DNA of 64,000 nucleotides from Kluyvera ascorbata_C (GTDB lineage Bacteria > Pseudomonadota > Gammaproteobacteria > Enterobacterales > Enterobacteriaceae). The DNA is taken from the NCBI RefSeq assembly GCF_044197065.1, contig NZ_JBIQOI010000001.1:124001-188000 (forward strand), written 5' to 3'. Positions 26,379 through 35,422 of this stretch are shown in pieces; the first letter of the stretch is position 1, and every line of letters begins with the position of its first letter. Under the pieces are notes generated by a model that was given only the letters and a program-made list of their open reading frames with translations, made no database searches and had not been told where the DNA came from. Both the position numbers and the translations under genes were made by a program.

Positions 26379-27277
26379 AGGAGCCAGTCTTTCACTTTAA
26401 TGAATTCGCTTAAGGCAGCTTCCGGGCTGCCTTCTTCTGGCAGGTAGTTATACTCCCAGCGCACTAGCGGCGGCATCGACATCAGAATCGACTCCGTGCG
26501 CCCGCCGGTTTGTAGACCGAATAGTGTGCCGCGGTCCCACACCAGATTGAACTCCACGTAGCGCCCGCGGCGATAGAGCTGGAAATCGCGCTCGCGTTCG
26601 CCGTACGCCATCGCCTTGCGTCGCTCAACAATCGGCAGGTAGGCGTTGGTGAAGCCTTTCCCCACCGCCTGCATAAAGCCAAAGCAGTGGTCGAAATCAG
26701 GCGTATTCAGGTCGTCAAAGAACAGGCCGCCAATGCCGCGCTGCTCGTTGCGGTGCTTGAGATGAAAATAGTCGTCGCACCACTTTTTATAGCGCGGATA
26801 GATATCCTCGCCAAACGGTAGACACAGGTCGCGAGCGACGGTATGCCAGTGAATCGCATCTTCCTGAAAACCGTAGTAGGGGGTTAAATCGAAGCCGCCG
26901 CCGAACCACCATACTGGCTCAGCGCCCGGTTTTTCGGCGATAAAGAAGCGCACGTTAGCGTGGCTTGTCGGCACATATGGGTTACGCGGGTGCACTACCA
27001 GCGACACGCCCATGGCCTCAAAGCTGCGCCCGGCGAGTTCAGGGCGATGTGCCGTAGCGGATGCAGGCATCGCATCGCCGTGGACGTGGGAGAAGTTCAC
27101 CCCGGCCTGTTCAAAGACCTTGCCGTCGCGCAGTACCCGGCTGCGACCGCCGCCGCCGGCTTCACGCTGCCAGCTATCCTCAATAAAGGCGCCGCCGTCT
27201 ACGTGCTCAAGCTGCTGGCAGATATCGTCCTGCAGCTTAAGCAGAAAGGCTTTCACCTGCTGTACGTTGATGGTCAT
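26375..27277 (-). CDS. hemF: Oxygen-dependent coproporphyrinogen III oxidase HemF
   Basis: HemF decarboxylates coproporphyrinogen III to protoporphyrinogen IX aerobically in haem synthesis. The 300-residue protein has the family signature around FEDSWQREAGGGGRSRVL (here IEDSWQREAGGGGRSRVL) and the GGGFDLTPYYG loop. It overlaps the amiA stop by one base (TAATG at 27275-27279), so it is coupled to amiA. The C-terminus ends KVKDWLL, and the stop codon lies inside a REP element, giving slightly different last residues from E. coli (RDWV). Confidence 0.96.
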   Translation of the reverse strand: MTINVQQVKAFLLKLQDDICQQLEHVDGGAFIEDSWQREAGGGGRSRVLRDGKVFEQAGVNFSHVHGDAMPASATAHRPELAGRSFEAMGVSLVVHPRNPYVPTSHANVRFFIAEKPGAEPVWWFGGGFDLTPYYGFQEDAIHWHTVARDLCLPFGEDIYPRYKKWCDDYFHLKHRNEQRGIGGLFFDDLNTPDFDHCFGFMQAVGKGFTNAYLPIVERRKAMAYGERERDFQLYRRGRYVEFNLVWDRGTLFGLQTGGRTESILMSMPPLVRWEYNYLPEEGSPEAALSEFIKVKDWLL

Positions 27278-28146
27278 TAACGTCTCTTAGCGTGGGCTTT
27301 CTGGTTATCAAACCAGTGGAAATAACTGATGATGCCGGAGGCAATCGCGTTGGCAATTTTCTGCCTGAACGCGGTGGTGCCGAGCAGCTTTTCTTCCCCT
27401 GGGTTGGTGATAAACGAGGTTTCCACCAGCACCGACGGAATGGACGGCGACTTCAGCACCACAAAGGCGGCCTGTTCAGTACTGCGGCTGTGCAACTTGT
27501 GCACCGGCTTAATTTTCTTCAGCACGTGCGAACCGAGCGTCAGGCTGTTTTTAATGGTGTCGGTCTGGACAAGGTCAAACAGCACCTGCTGGAGCAGATG
27601 GTCTTTATCCTTGGCCTTTTTACCGGCGAGTTCATCGGCAGCGTTTTCTTTGTCCGACAGGTATTTTGCCATGGCGCTACTGGCCCCGCGGTTGGAGAGG
27701 GCAAACACCGATGCACCCGCCGCAGAAGGATTGGTAAAGCCGTCCGCGTGAATCGACATAAACAGATCCGCGCCGTGCTGATGGGCAATCTCGACCCTGT
27801 CGTACAGCGGAATGAAGGTGTCGCCAGAGCGGGTCAATTTGGCATCGATGCCATTTTTTTGCAGAATGGCGCGCACGTTTTTGGCGATTGCCAGCACCAC
27901 GTGTTTCTCTTTCGAACCATTATGCCCAATAGCGCCGGTATCAATACCGCCGTGGCCTGGGTCCAGCATCACTAAGCGTCTGCCTGACGATTTTTTCGCC
28001 GGTTTGCTGTGACCGTTGCTGGTTTTTAAATTGGTCTCTTTAGCGACTGCCTGAGAGGCGATCCCCGACAGCGTGAGTGCAGCCAATCCGGCTTTTAGCA
28101 CCTGGCGGCGCGAAGTCAGTATTTTTAAGGGTTTAAAAGTGCTCAT
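27277..28146 (-). CDS. amiA: N-acetylmuramoyl-L-alanine amidase AmiA
   Basis: AmiA is a periplasmic zinc amidase that splits septal peptidoglycan during daughter-cell separation. The 289-residue product begins with a twin-arginine signal (TSRRQVLKAG, Arg13-Arg14), then an amidase_3 domain with LDPGHGGIDTGAIG (zinc His), a SIHADGF loop and the catalytic ETSFITNP Glu. Its stop overlaps the hemF start, as in E. coli. Tat export and EnvC activation are known for the family; CpxR control was not located. Confidence 0.96.
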   Translation of the reverse strand: MSTFKPLKILTSRRQVLKAGLAALTLSGIASQAVAKETNLKTSNGHSKPAKKSSGRRLVMLDPGHGGIDTGAIGHNGSKEKHVVLAIAKNVRAILQKNGIDAKLTRSGDTFIPLYDRVEIAHQHGADLFMSIHADGFTNPSAAGASVFALSNRGASSAMAKYLSDKENAADELAGKKAKDKDHLLQQVLFDLVQTDTIKNSLTLGSHVLKKIKPVHKLHSRSTEQAAFVVLKSPSIPSVLVETSFITNPGEEKLLGTTAFRQKIANAIASGIISYFHWFDNQKAHAKRR

Positions 28147-28359
28147 TCCGGCCTGAGTTGTAAAAACAAGAATCCATATGTTATATCGTATCGCGAATTT
28201 CGTTACGACTGTTCGTGATGAGAATTGTTTTACTTTTCATTTCAATACGTGTCTGTACCTTATTATGCCATTTTTTTCACTGTGCCGCGTCAGATATTGG
28301 CTAAATTGCCCGTTCACGCCATAATCACTGTTTTTAAACCTGAAAAGGCGGGCAATACC

Positions 28360-28785
28360 ATGGAGATACGCGTTTTTCGCCAGTCGGACTTTGAAGAAGT
28401 CATCACCCTGTGGGAGCGATGCGATCTGTTGCGCCCGTGGAATGACCCGGAGATGGACATCGAGCGCAAGGTTAACCACGACGTGAGCCTGTTCCTGGTC
28501 GCCGAAGTCAACGGTGAAGTGGTCGGTACCATTATGGGCGGCTACGATGGCCATCGTGGTTCGGCGTACTACCTGGGGGTGCACCCGGAATACCGTGGTC
28601 GCGGCATTGCGAATGCGCTGCTCAATCGGCTGGAGAAAAAGTTGATTGCCCGCGGTTGTCCGAAAATCCAGATCATGGTGCGTGAAGAAAACGACGTGGT
28701 ACTTGGCATGTACGAACGTTTAGGCTATGAACACGCCGATGCGCAAAGTTTAGGTAAGCGCCTGATAGAAGATGAAGAGTACTGA
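28360..28785 (+). CDS. ypeA: GNAT acetyltransferase YpeA
   Basis: The product is a 141-residue GNAT-fold N-acetyltransferase with the acetyl-CoA signature GVHPEYRGRGIANALL at about 77-92. The ATG at 28360 (MEIRVFRQSDFEEV) matches E. coli and follows AGGCGGGC; an upstream in-frame ATG at 28225 would add unrelated residues. The stop overlaps the yfeZ start by 14 bases. The acceptor substrate is unknown. Confidence 0.92.
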   Translation: MEIRVFRQSDFEEVITLWERCDLLRPWNDPEMDIERKVNHDVSLFLVAEVNGEVVGTIMGGYDGHRGSAYYLGVHPEYRGRGIANALLNRLEKKLIARGCPKIQIMVREENDVVLGMYERLGYEHADAQSLGKRLIEDEEY

Positions 28786-29221
28786 GTTTTCGCCCGCTGA
28801 TTACGACCCGCAGGGCCGCCTGCGCCTGCCTTTCCTGTTCTGGTGCCTGCTGCTATTGCAGGCGCGGACATGGGTGCTGTTTCTGATGGCAGGGGCATCG
28901 CGCGATCAGGGCGATGCGCTGCTGAATCTGTTTTATCCCGACCATAGCCTTTTCTGGATTGGACTGCTTCCCGGCATACCGGCGGTACTGGCCTTTTTGT
29001 TGAGTGGGAGGCGACAGGCTTATCCAGGCTTGTGGAGGCTGCTGCGACCGATATTGATCCTCGCCCAGCTGATTTTACTGCTCTGGCAGCCGTGGATGTG
29101 GCTGAGCGGTGAAGCGCTCTCCGGTGTGGGATTAAGCCTGTTTTTACTCGATATTTTTGCCCTGTGGTGGCTCACCACTAACCGGCGTTTACGCGCCTGT
29201 TTTATGGATGTCGCAGAATAG
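28772..29221 (+). CDS. yfeZ: DUF2919 inner-membrane protein YfeZ
   Basis: This 149-residue membrane protein has about four hydrophobic helices (near residues 20-42, 60-78, 88-108 and 116-135) and an acidic N-terminus (KSTEFSPADYDPQGRLRLP). It overlaps ypeA and precedes yfeY, as in E. coli. Function unknown. Confidence 0.88.
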   Translation: MKSTEFSPADYDPQGRLRLPFLFWCLLLLQARTWVLFLMAGASRDQGDALLNLFYPDHSLFWIGLLPGIPAVLAFLLSGRRQAYPGLWRLLRPILILAQLILLLWQPWMWLSGEALSGVGLSLFLLDIFALWWLTTNRRLRACFMDVAE

Positions 29222-29223
29222 AC

Positions 29224-29251
29224 GGCACTTTTTGTGTTTACTGGACTCCAA
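29224..29251 (+). promoter_or_regulatory. Candidate sigma-E promoter of yfeY
   Basis: GGCACTT at 29224-29230 and TCCAA at 29247-29251 are 16 bases apart, close to the sigma-E pattern GGAACTT-N16-TCAAA. yfeY is a reported sigma-E target in E. coli. The site ends 31 bases before the yfeY start, a sensible leader length. Confidence 0.55.
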
Positions 29252-29282
29252 TAGGCCTGACTTGAATCTATAGGAAGTATCA

Positions 29283-29858
29283 ATGAAATCGCTGCGTTTA
29301 CTTTTGTGTGCCCTCCCTCTGGCGCTGACCGGCTGTTCTACGCTGTCGTCGGTGAACTGGTCTGCCGCCTATCCGTGGAACTGGTTTGGTTCCTCTGCTG
29401 GCGTAACGGAGCAGGGTGTTGGCGGGCTTAATGGGTCCACCGCGCTGAACGAACAGGCGATTAGCGATGCGCTCGGCAGCAACTATCGTCTGCGTAGCGG
29501 GATGAAGGCGCACGACGGTAACATCGTTCACTATTTTGAAGCGCTGCGCGGCGACAAGCTGGCGCTGGTGATTAACGGCGATAGCGGTACCGTCAGCCGT
29601 ATTGATGTTCTTGATGACAATATTGAAGCCGCTGATGACGTGAAGGTCGGTACCCCGTTCAATAAAGTTTACGATAAAGCCTTCGGCAACTGTCAGGCGA
29701 CAACGGGAGACGACAGCAACGTCGTCGAGTGTAAAGCCAAAGGCAGCGAGCACATCAGTTATCAGTTCTCGGGCGAGTGGCAGGGGCCGCAGGGTCTGAT
29801 GCCGCCGGATGATACCCTGAAAAACTGGACATTGAAGAAAATTATCTGGCGGCGCTAA
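29283..29858 (+). CDS. yfeY: RpoE-regulated lipoprotein YfeY
   Basis: YfeY is a 191-residue lipoprotein with a signal peptide ending LTGC (lipidated Cys18). The mature part is about 170 residues, with two Cys (near 138 and 150). E. coli YfeY is part of the envelope-stress (sigma-E) regulon; a matching promoter lies at 29224-29251. The GGAAGT ribosome site supports the start. Molecular function is unknown. Confidence 0.9.
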   Translation: MKSLRLLLCALPLALTGCSTLSSVNWSAAYPWNWFGSSAGVTEQGVGGLNGSTALNEQAISDALGSNYRLRSGMKAHDGNIVHYFEALRGDKLALVINGDSGTVSRIDVLDDNIEAADDVKVGTPFNKVYDKAFGNCQATTGDDSNVVECKAKGSEHISYQFSGEWQGPQGLMPPDDTLKNWTLKKIIWRR

Positions 29859-29956
29859 ATTTGACGCCAGATAGCCCCGTGGGTGCCAAAAGCGGGTACA
29901 ATGTGTGAGGTTTTTATATGCCACGACGTCGTGGCATTTTATTTTCAGGAGGAGCG

Positions 29957-30856
29957 ATGTCTCAGGTTCAGAGCGGCATTTTGCCGGAACATTGCCGTGC
30001 GGCGATTTGGATTGAAGCCAATGTTAAAGGGGACGTTAACGCCCTGCGTGCCGGTAGCAAAATTTTTGCCGAAAAGCTGGCGGCGTTTCAGGATAAATTC
30101 CCGGACGCGCATTTAGGCGCGGTGGTAGCGTTTGGTCACGACACCTGGCGCGAGCTGAGCGGCGGCGTCGGTGCAGAAGAGCTGAAAGACTTCCCTCCGT
30201 ACGGTAAAGGACTTGCGCCTTCTACGCAGTTTGATGTGCTGATCCACATTCTGTCGCTGCGTCACGACGTGAACTTCTCTGTTGCCCAGGCGGCGCTGGC
30301 GGCGTTCGGTGATTCCCTGGACGTGCAGGAAGAAGTGCACGGCTTCCGCTGGGTTGAAGAACGTGACCTGAGCGGTTTCGTTGATGGCACCGAGAACCCG
30401 GCGGGTGAAGAGACGCGCCGTGAAGTGGCGGTGATTAAAGACGGCGTTGACGCGGGCGGCAGCTACGTCTTCGTTCAGCGTTGGGAGCACAACCTCAAGC
30501 AGCTTAACCGCATGAGCGTGCCGGATCAGGAAATGATGATTGGCCGTACCAAAGAAGCCAACGAAGAGATTGACGGCGACGAGCGCCCGGAAACCTCTCA
30601 CCTGACCCGCGTCGACCTGAAAGAAGATGGCAAAGGGCTGAAAATTGTTCGCCAGAGCCTGCCTTATGGCACCGCGAGCGGCACCCACGGCCTCTATTTC
30701 TGCGCCTACTGCGCACGTCTGCACAACATTGAGCAGCAACTGCTGAGTATGTTTGGTGATACCGATGGCAAGCGTGACGCGATGCTGCGCTTTACTAAGC
30801 CGGTGACCGGTGGGTATTACTTTGCGCCTTCGCTGGATAAGCTGATGGCGTTGTAG
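29957..30856 (+). CDS. yfeX: Dyp-type haem peroxidase YfeX
   Basis: YfeX is a cytosolic haem-dependent dye-decolourising-type peroxidase. The 299-residue product has the GFVDG motif at 140-144 (catalytic Asp143) and the proximal haem ligand His215 (ETSHLTR). The ATG at 29957 follows a strong AGGAGG and matches E. coli; an ATG at 29918 is less likely. Roles in porphyrinogen oxidation or iron release from haem have been proposed and disputed. Confidence 0.95.
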   Translation: MSQVQSGILPEHCRAAIWIEANVKGDVNALRAGSKIFAEKLAAFQDKFPDAHLGAVVAFGHDTWRELSGGVGAEELKDFPPYGKGLAPSTQFDVLIHILSLRHDVNFSVAQAALAAFGDSLDVQEEVHGFRWVEERDLSGFVDGTENPAGEETRREVAVIKDGVDAGGSYVFVQRWEHNLKQLNRMSVPDQEMMIGRTKEANEEIDGDERPETSHLTRVDLKEDGKGLKIVRQSLPYGTASGTHGLYFCAYCARLHNIEQQLLSMFGDTDGKRDAMLRFTKPVTGGYYFAPSLDKLMAL

Positions 30857-30866
30857 TTTGGTGCTT

Positions 30867-30964
30867 CCCCCTCACCCTAACCCTCTCCCTGAAAGGGAGA
30901 GGGGACCGTTCGGTGCGGTTTGCCTTTCCCCCTCTCCCTTTCAGGGAGAGGGTCGGGGTGAGGG
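30867..30964. repeat. Large inverted repeat with nested hairpins
   Basis: CCCTCACCCTAACCCTCTCC at the left is answered by GGAGAGGGTCGGGGTGAGGG at the right, and each arm holds its own short palindrome (CTCCCTGAAAGGGAG and CTCCCTTTCAGGGAG). The whole can fold as a long hairpin or as two small ones. It lies between convergent yfeX and the DUF559 gene. This type of element is common in enterobacterial and other gammaproteobacterial genomes. Confidence 0.8.
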
Positions 30965-30973
30965 TACACTCAA

Positions 30974-31303
30974 CTAAAGAGCCTCAAGAATCCTCCCTAA
31001 CACCGCTTCCTCATTCTCCATCAACTCATTGTTCCAGAACCGCAACACCCGCCATCCTTGCCCCCTCAACCATGCCGTTCTTCGCGCATCATACCCAGCC
31101 CGCTCATCATGTTGCCCACCGTCCAACTCCACCGCCAGGCGAGCAGCACAGCAGGCAAAATCAAGAATATACGGCCCCATAGGATGCTGGCGACGGAACT
31201 TGTAACGCGCAAAACGCCGGTCACGCAGTAAATACCACAACCGACGCTCCTGTGGCGTCAGCTGGCGTCGTAACTGGCGAGCGAAATCATATCTAGTGTC
31301 CAT
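30974..31303 (-). CDS. DUF559 (Vsr-like) nuclease-fold protein
   Basis: This 109-residue DUF559 protein is of the very-short-patch-repair-like endonuclease group. It opens with the RQLTPQERRLWYLLRDRRF helix and has the strand YILDFACCAARLAVELDGGQH, whose Asp and ELDGGQH residues resemble a PD-(D/E)XK active site, then VLRFWNNELMEN. It is a solitary gene between yfeX and cysP with no methylase partner nearby. In E. coli ucpA, murR-murQP and yfeW occupy this interval. Function unproven. Confidence 0.82.
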   Translation of the reverse strand: MDTRYDFARQLRRQLTPQERRLWYLLRDRRFARYKFRRQHPMGPYILDFACCAARLAVELDGGQHDERAGYDARRTAWLRGQGWRVLRFWNNELMENEEAVLGRILEAL

Positions 31304-31500
31304 CAGCGCACTCTGCCTGTGATGGGCAGCGTTGTCAGAATGGTGTTATCGTTGTGGAATCCTGCTTCAGAAAATATCTTCAGACGCCTTATTCTCTTTT
31401 CAACTTCCAAATCACCAAACGGTATATAAAACCGTTACTCCTTTCGTCCCCGTTATAAATACACTGATGCTCAGAGAGTCCTCAAACGATAGGGTGCGCA
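31304..31500 (+). promoter_or_regulatory. cysP promoter region
   Basis: This is the 197-base upstream region of the cysPUWAM operon. A TATAAAT -10-like sequence lies near 31454-31460. CysB with N-acetylserine activates this promoter in E. coli, but CysB sites are too degenerate to place with confidence. Confidence 0.45.
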
Positions 31501-32517
31501 ATGGCTATTAAGTTACTGAAAAAAAGATACCTGGCGCTGGCTGCTTCAATGCTGCTGGTGGCACAAGCACAGGCGACGGAGCTGTTAAACAGTTCTTATG
31601 ATGTCTCCCGTGAGCTGTTCGCCGCCCTGAATACGCCGTTTGAGCAGCAGTGGGCGAAGGATAACGCAGGTGACAAGCTGACCATTAAGCAGTCGCATGC
31701 TGGCTCTTCCAAGCAGGCGCTGGCTATTTTGCAGGGCTTAAAAGCTGACGTTGTAACTTATAACCAGGTGACCGATGTGCAAATCCTGCACGACAAAGGC
31801 AACCTGATTCCGGCCGACTGGCAGTCTCGTTTGCCAAATAACAGCTCACCGTTCTACTCGACCATGGCTTTCCTGGTGCGTAAGGGCAACCCGAAGCACA
31901 TCGAGAGCTGGAATGACCTGGTGCGTCCGGATGTGAAGTTGATTTTCCCGAACCCGAAAACCTCCGGCAACGCGCGCTATACCTATCTGGCAGCGTGGGG
32001 CGCGGCAGATCAGGCTGACGGCGGCGATAAAGCTAAAACTCAGCAGTTTATGACCCAGTTCCTGAAAAACGTCGAAGTGTTTGATACCGGCGGCCGTGGG
32101 GCAACTACCACCTTCGTGGAACGTGGTCTCGGTGACGTGTTGATTACCTTCGAGTCCGAAGTGAACAACATCCGTAAGCAGTATGAAGATCAGGGCTTCG
32201 AAGTGGTGGTGCCGAAGGTCAACATTCTGGCGGAGTTCCCGGTCGCGTGGGTGGACAAAAACGTCAAGGCTAATGGGACCGAGAAGGCGGCAAAAGCCTA
32301 CCTGAACTATCTGTATAGCCCGCAGGCGCAGACCATCATTACCGATTACTACTACCGCGTGAACAACCCGCAGGTGATGGACAAGCTGAAAGACAAATTC
32401 CCGCAGACCGAACTGTTCCGCGTGGAAGACAAGTTTGGCGCGTGGCCTGAGGTGATGAAAACGCATTTCGCCAGCGGTGGCGAGTTGGACAAGCTGTTAG
32501 CGGCGGGGCGTAAGTAA
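31501..32517 (+). CDS. cysP: Thiosulfate-binding protein CysP
   Basis: CysP is the periplasmic thiosulfate/sulfate-binding subunit of the CysPUWA ABC importer. The 338-residue product has a signal peptide cleaved around AQA-TELLNSSYD (residue 25) and the family signature KQSHAGSSKQA. Its stop overlaps the cysU start (TAATG). It is the first gene of the operon. Confidence 0.96.
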   Translation: MAIKLLKKRYLALAASMLLVAQAQATELLNSSYDVSRELFAALNTPFEQQWAKDNAGDKLTIKQSHAGSSKQALAILQGLKADVVTYNQVTDVQILHDKGNLIPADWQSRLPNNSSPFYSTMAFLVRKGNPKHIESWNDLVRPDVKLIFPNPKTSGNARYTYLAAWGAADQADGGDKAKTQQFMTQFLKNVEVFDTGGRGATTTFVERGLGDVLITFESEVNNIRKQYEDQGFEVVVPKVNILAEFPVAWVDKNVKANGTEKAAKAYLNYLYSPQAQTIITDYYYRVNNPQVMDKLKDKFPQTELFRVEDKFGAWPEVMKTHFASGGELDKLLAAGRK

Positions 32518-33350
32518 TGTTTGCAGTTTCTTCCAGACGCGTGCTGCCGGGCTTTACCCTGAGCCTCGGCACTAGTCTGCTGTTTGTCTGTTTAATTCTG
32601 CTGCTGCCGCTGAGCGCGCTGGTCATGCAACTGGCGCAGATGAGCTGGTCGCAGTACTGGGAAGTGATCACCAACCCGCAGGTGGTGGCGGCCTACAAAG
32701 TGACGCTGTTGTCGGCGTTTGTGGCATCGATTTTTAACGGCGTGTTCGGCCTGCTGATGGCGTGGATTTTAACCCGCTACCGTTTCCCGGGCCGCACGCT
32801 GCTGGACGCGCTGATGGACCTGCCGTTTGCGCTGCCAACGGCGGTGGCGGGCCTGACGCTGGCGTCGCTGTTCTCGGTGAACGGTTTCTACGGCGAGTGG
32901 CTGGCGAAGTTTGATATTAAGGTGACCTACACCTGGCTTGGCATCGCGGTGGCGATGGCGTTCACCAGCATCCCGTTTGTGGTACGTACCGTTCAGCCGG
33001 TGCTGGAAGAGTTAGGCCCTGAATATGAAGAAGCGGCGGAAACCCTGGGCGCGACGCGCTGGCAGAGCTTCCGTAAGGTGGTGCTGCCGGAGCTTTCTCC
33101 GGCGCTGGTGGCGGGCGTCGCGCTGTCGTTTACCCGCAGCCTTGGCGAGTTTGGTGCGGTGATTTTCATCGCCGGGAACATTGCCTGGAAGACGGAAGTG
33201 ACCTCGCTGATGATCTTTATTCGCCTGCAGGAGTTTGATTATCCGGCGGCGAGCGCGATTGCGTCGGTTATCCTCGCGGCCTCTCTGCTGCTGCTGTTCT
33301 CCATCAATACCTTGCAAAGTCGCTTTGGTCGACGTGTGGTAGGTCACTAA
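32517..33350 (+). CDS. cysU: Sulfate/thiosulfate ABC permease CysU
   Basis: CysU (CysT) is one of the two membrane subunits of the importer. The 277-residue protein has six transmembrane helices and the EAA loop EEAAETLGATRWQSFRKVVLP near 175-195, which contacts CysA. It overlaps cysP by one base and cysW by one base (TAATGG at 33348-33353), giving tight translational coupling. Confidence 0.96.
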   Translation: MFAVSSRRVLPGFTLSLGTSLLFVCLILLLPLSALVMQLAQMSWSQYWEVITNPQVVAAYKVTLLSAFVASIFNGVFGLLMAWILTRYRFPGRTLLDALMDLPFALPTAVAGLTLASLFSVNGFYGEWLAKFDIKVTYTWLGIAVAMAFTSIPFVVRTVQPVLEELGPEYEEAAETLGATRWQSFRKVVLPELSPALVAGVALSFTRSLGEFGAVIFIAGNIAWKTEVTSLMIFIRLQEFDYPAASAIASVILAASLLLLFSINTLQSRFGRRVVGH

Positions 33351-34225
33351 TGGCGGAAGTTACTCAATTGAAGCGCTATGACGCACCCCGCATCAACTGG
33401 GGTAAATGGTTTCTGATTGGTACTGGGATGCTGGTTTCGGCCTTTATCCTGCTGGTGCCGATGATTTATATCTTCGTCCAGGCCTTCAGCAAAGGGCTGA
33501 TGCCAGTGCTGAATAACCTGGCCGACCCGGACATGCTGCACGCTATCTGGCTGACGGTGATGATTGCGCTGATTACCGTACCGGTGAACCTGGTGTTCGG
33601 CGTGCTGCTGGCCTGGCTGGTGACACGCTTTAACTTCCCGGGGCGTCAGCTGCTGTTGACGTTGCTGGATATCCCGTTTGCCGTCTCACCGGTTGTCGCG
33701 GGTCTGGTTTATCTGCTGTTTTACGGTTCCAACGGCCCGCTTGGCGGCTGGCTGGAAGCGCATAACCTGCAAATTATGTTTGCCTGGCCGGGCATGGTGC
33801 TGGTCACCATCTTCGTGACCTGTCCGTTCGTGGTTCGCGAACTGGTGCCGGTAATGCTGAGCCAGGGCAGCCAGGAAGACGAAGCAGCGGTGCTGCTTGG
33901 CGCGTCCGGCTGGCAGATGTTTAAACGCGTTACGTTGCCTAACATTCGCTGGGCGCTACTGTACGGCGTGGTGCTGACCAACGCTCGTGCCATCGGCGAG
34001 TTTGGCGCGGTGTCGGTGGTCTCCGGCTCGATTCGCGGCGAGACCCTGTCGTTACCGTTACAGATTGAACTGCTGGAGCAGGACTACAACACCGTCGGTT
34101 CCTTTACCGCCGCCGCGTTGCTGACCCTGATGGCTATTTTGACCTTGTTCTTAAAGAGTGCGTTGCAGTGGCGTTTGCATAATCAAGAAAAACGCGCGCA
34201 ACAGGAGGGAAATCATGAGCATTGA
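33350..34225 (+). CDS. cysW: Sulfate/thiosulfate ABC permease CysW
   Basis: This is the second membrane subunit of the importer, 291 residues with about six helices and the EAA loop EDEAAVLLGASGWQMFKRVTLP near 176-197. Its last 11 bases overlap the start of cysA. The protein pairs with CysU to form the channel. Confidence 0.96.
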   Translation: MAEVTQLKRYDAPRINWGKWFLIGTGMLVSAFILLVPMIYIFVQAFSKGLMPVLNNLADPDMLHAIWLTVMIALITVPVNLVFGVLLAWLVTRFNFPGRQLLLTLLDIPFAVSPVVAGLVYLLFYGSNGPLGGWLEAHNLQIMFAWPGMVLVTIFVTCPFVVRELVPVMLSQGSQEDEAAVLLGASGWQMFKRVTLPNIRWALLYGVVLTNARAIGEFGAVSVVSGSIRGETLSLPLQIELLEQDYNTVGSFTAAALLTLMAILTLFLKSALQWRLHNQEKRAQQEGNHEH

Positions 34226-35309
34226 GATTGCCAATATTAAGAAGTCTTTTGGTCGCACCCAGGTGCTGAATGATATCTCTCTGGATATCCCTTCCGGCCA
34301 GATGGTCGCGCTGCTGGGGCCTTCCGGCTCTGGGAAAACCACGCTGCTGCGTATTATCGCCGGGCTGGAGCATCAGACCAGCGGGCATATTCGCTTCCAC
34401 GGCACCGACGTTAGCCGTCTGCATGCCCGCGATCGTAAAGTGGGGTTTGTGTTCCAGCACTACGCGCTGTTCCGCCATATGACGGTGTTTGACAACATCG
34501 CCTTTGGCCTGACGGTGCTGCCGCGCCGCGAGCGTCCAAACGCCGCGACCATTAAAGCAAAAGTCACCAAACTGCTGGAGATGGTGCAGCTTGCCCATCT
34601 GGCAGACCGCTTCCCGGCACAGCTTTCTGGCGGACAAAAACAGCGCGTGGCGCTGGCTCGTGCGCTGGCAGTTGAGCCGCAGATTTTACTGCTCGACGAA
34701 CCGTTCGGCGCGCTGGATGCGCAGGTGCGTAAAGAGCTGCGTCGCTGGTTGCGCCAGCTGCATGAAGAGCTGAAATTCACCAGCGTCTTCGTTACCCACG
34801 ACCAGGAAGAGGCGATGGAAGTTGCCAATCGCGTAGTGGTGATGAGTCAGGGCAATATCGAACAGGCCGATGAGCCGGATCAGGTATGGCGCGAGCCCGC
34901 GACCCGCTTCGTACTGGAGTTTATGGGCGAAGTAAACCGCCTGCAGGGCACCATTCGCGGTGGGCAGTTCCACGTTGGCGCGCACCGCTGGCCGCTGGGC
35001 TATACGCCGTCCTATCAGGGGCCGGTGGATTTGTTCCTGCGCCCGTGGGAGGTGGACGTCAGCCGTCGTACTAGCCTCGATTCTCCGCTGCCGGTTCAGG
35101 TGCTGGAAGCCAGCCCGAAAGGCCACTACACCCAATTAGTTGTCCAGCCTCTGGGGTGGTATCAGGAACCATTAACGGTGGTGATGCGCGGTGACGACGC
35201 GCCGCTGCGCGGCGATCGTCTGTTTGTCGGCTTGCAGAATGCGCGCCTCTATCACGGCGACCAGCGTATTGAGAGCCATGAGACGCTTGCTCTGGCAGAA
35301 ACGGCCTGA
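34215..35309 (+). CDS. cysA: Sulfate/thiosulfate ABC ATPase CysA
   Basis: CysA powers sulfate import. The 364-residue protein has Walker A GPSGSGKT (35-42), ABC signature LSGGQ (137-141), Walker B LLLDEP (158-163) and a C-terminal TOBE-like regulatory domain. The ATG at 34215, behind ACAGGAGGG, is chosen because MSIEIANIKKSF is the family N-terminus; it overlaps cysW by 11 bases. A REP element then separates cysA from cysM. Confidence 0.96.
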   Translation: MSIEIANIKKSFGRTQVLNDISLDIPSGQMVALLGPSGSGKTTLLRIIAGLEHQTSGHIRFHGTDVSRLHARDRKVGFVFQHYALFRHMTVFDNIAFGLTVLPRRERPNAATIKAKVTKLLEMVQLAHLADRFPAQLSGGQKQRVALARALAVEPQILLLDEPFGALDAQVRKELRRWLRQLHEELKFTSVFVTHDQEEAMEVANRVVVMSQGNIEQADEPDQVWREPATRFVLEFMGEVNRLQGTIRGGQFHVGAHRWPLGYTPSYQGPVDLFLRPWEVDVSRRTSLDSPLPVQVLEASPKGHYTQLVVQPLGWYQEPLTVVMRGDDAPLRGDRLFVGLQNARLYHGDQRIESHETLALAETA

Positions 35310-35331
35310 TAGCTTAATCGCACGTGGTTTT

Positions 35332-35404
35332 GCCGGGTGGCGCTACGCTTACCCGGCCTACAAAGCAATATTGACAGGCCCGGTAAGCGAAACGCAGCCG
35401 GGCT
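35332..35404. repeat. REP/BIME element between cysA and cysM
   Basis: Two inverted REP units (GCCGGGTGGCGCTACGCTTA and AGGCCCGGTAAGCGAAACGC) lie inside the operon. Such intercistronic REPs can stabilise the upstream mRNA, so CysA and CysM may be expressed at different levels. Confidence 0.82.
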
Positions 35405-35422
35405 TTTTATTGGACAGCAGAA

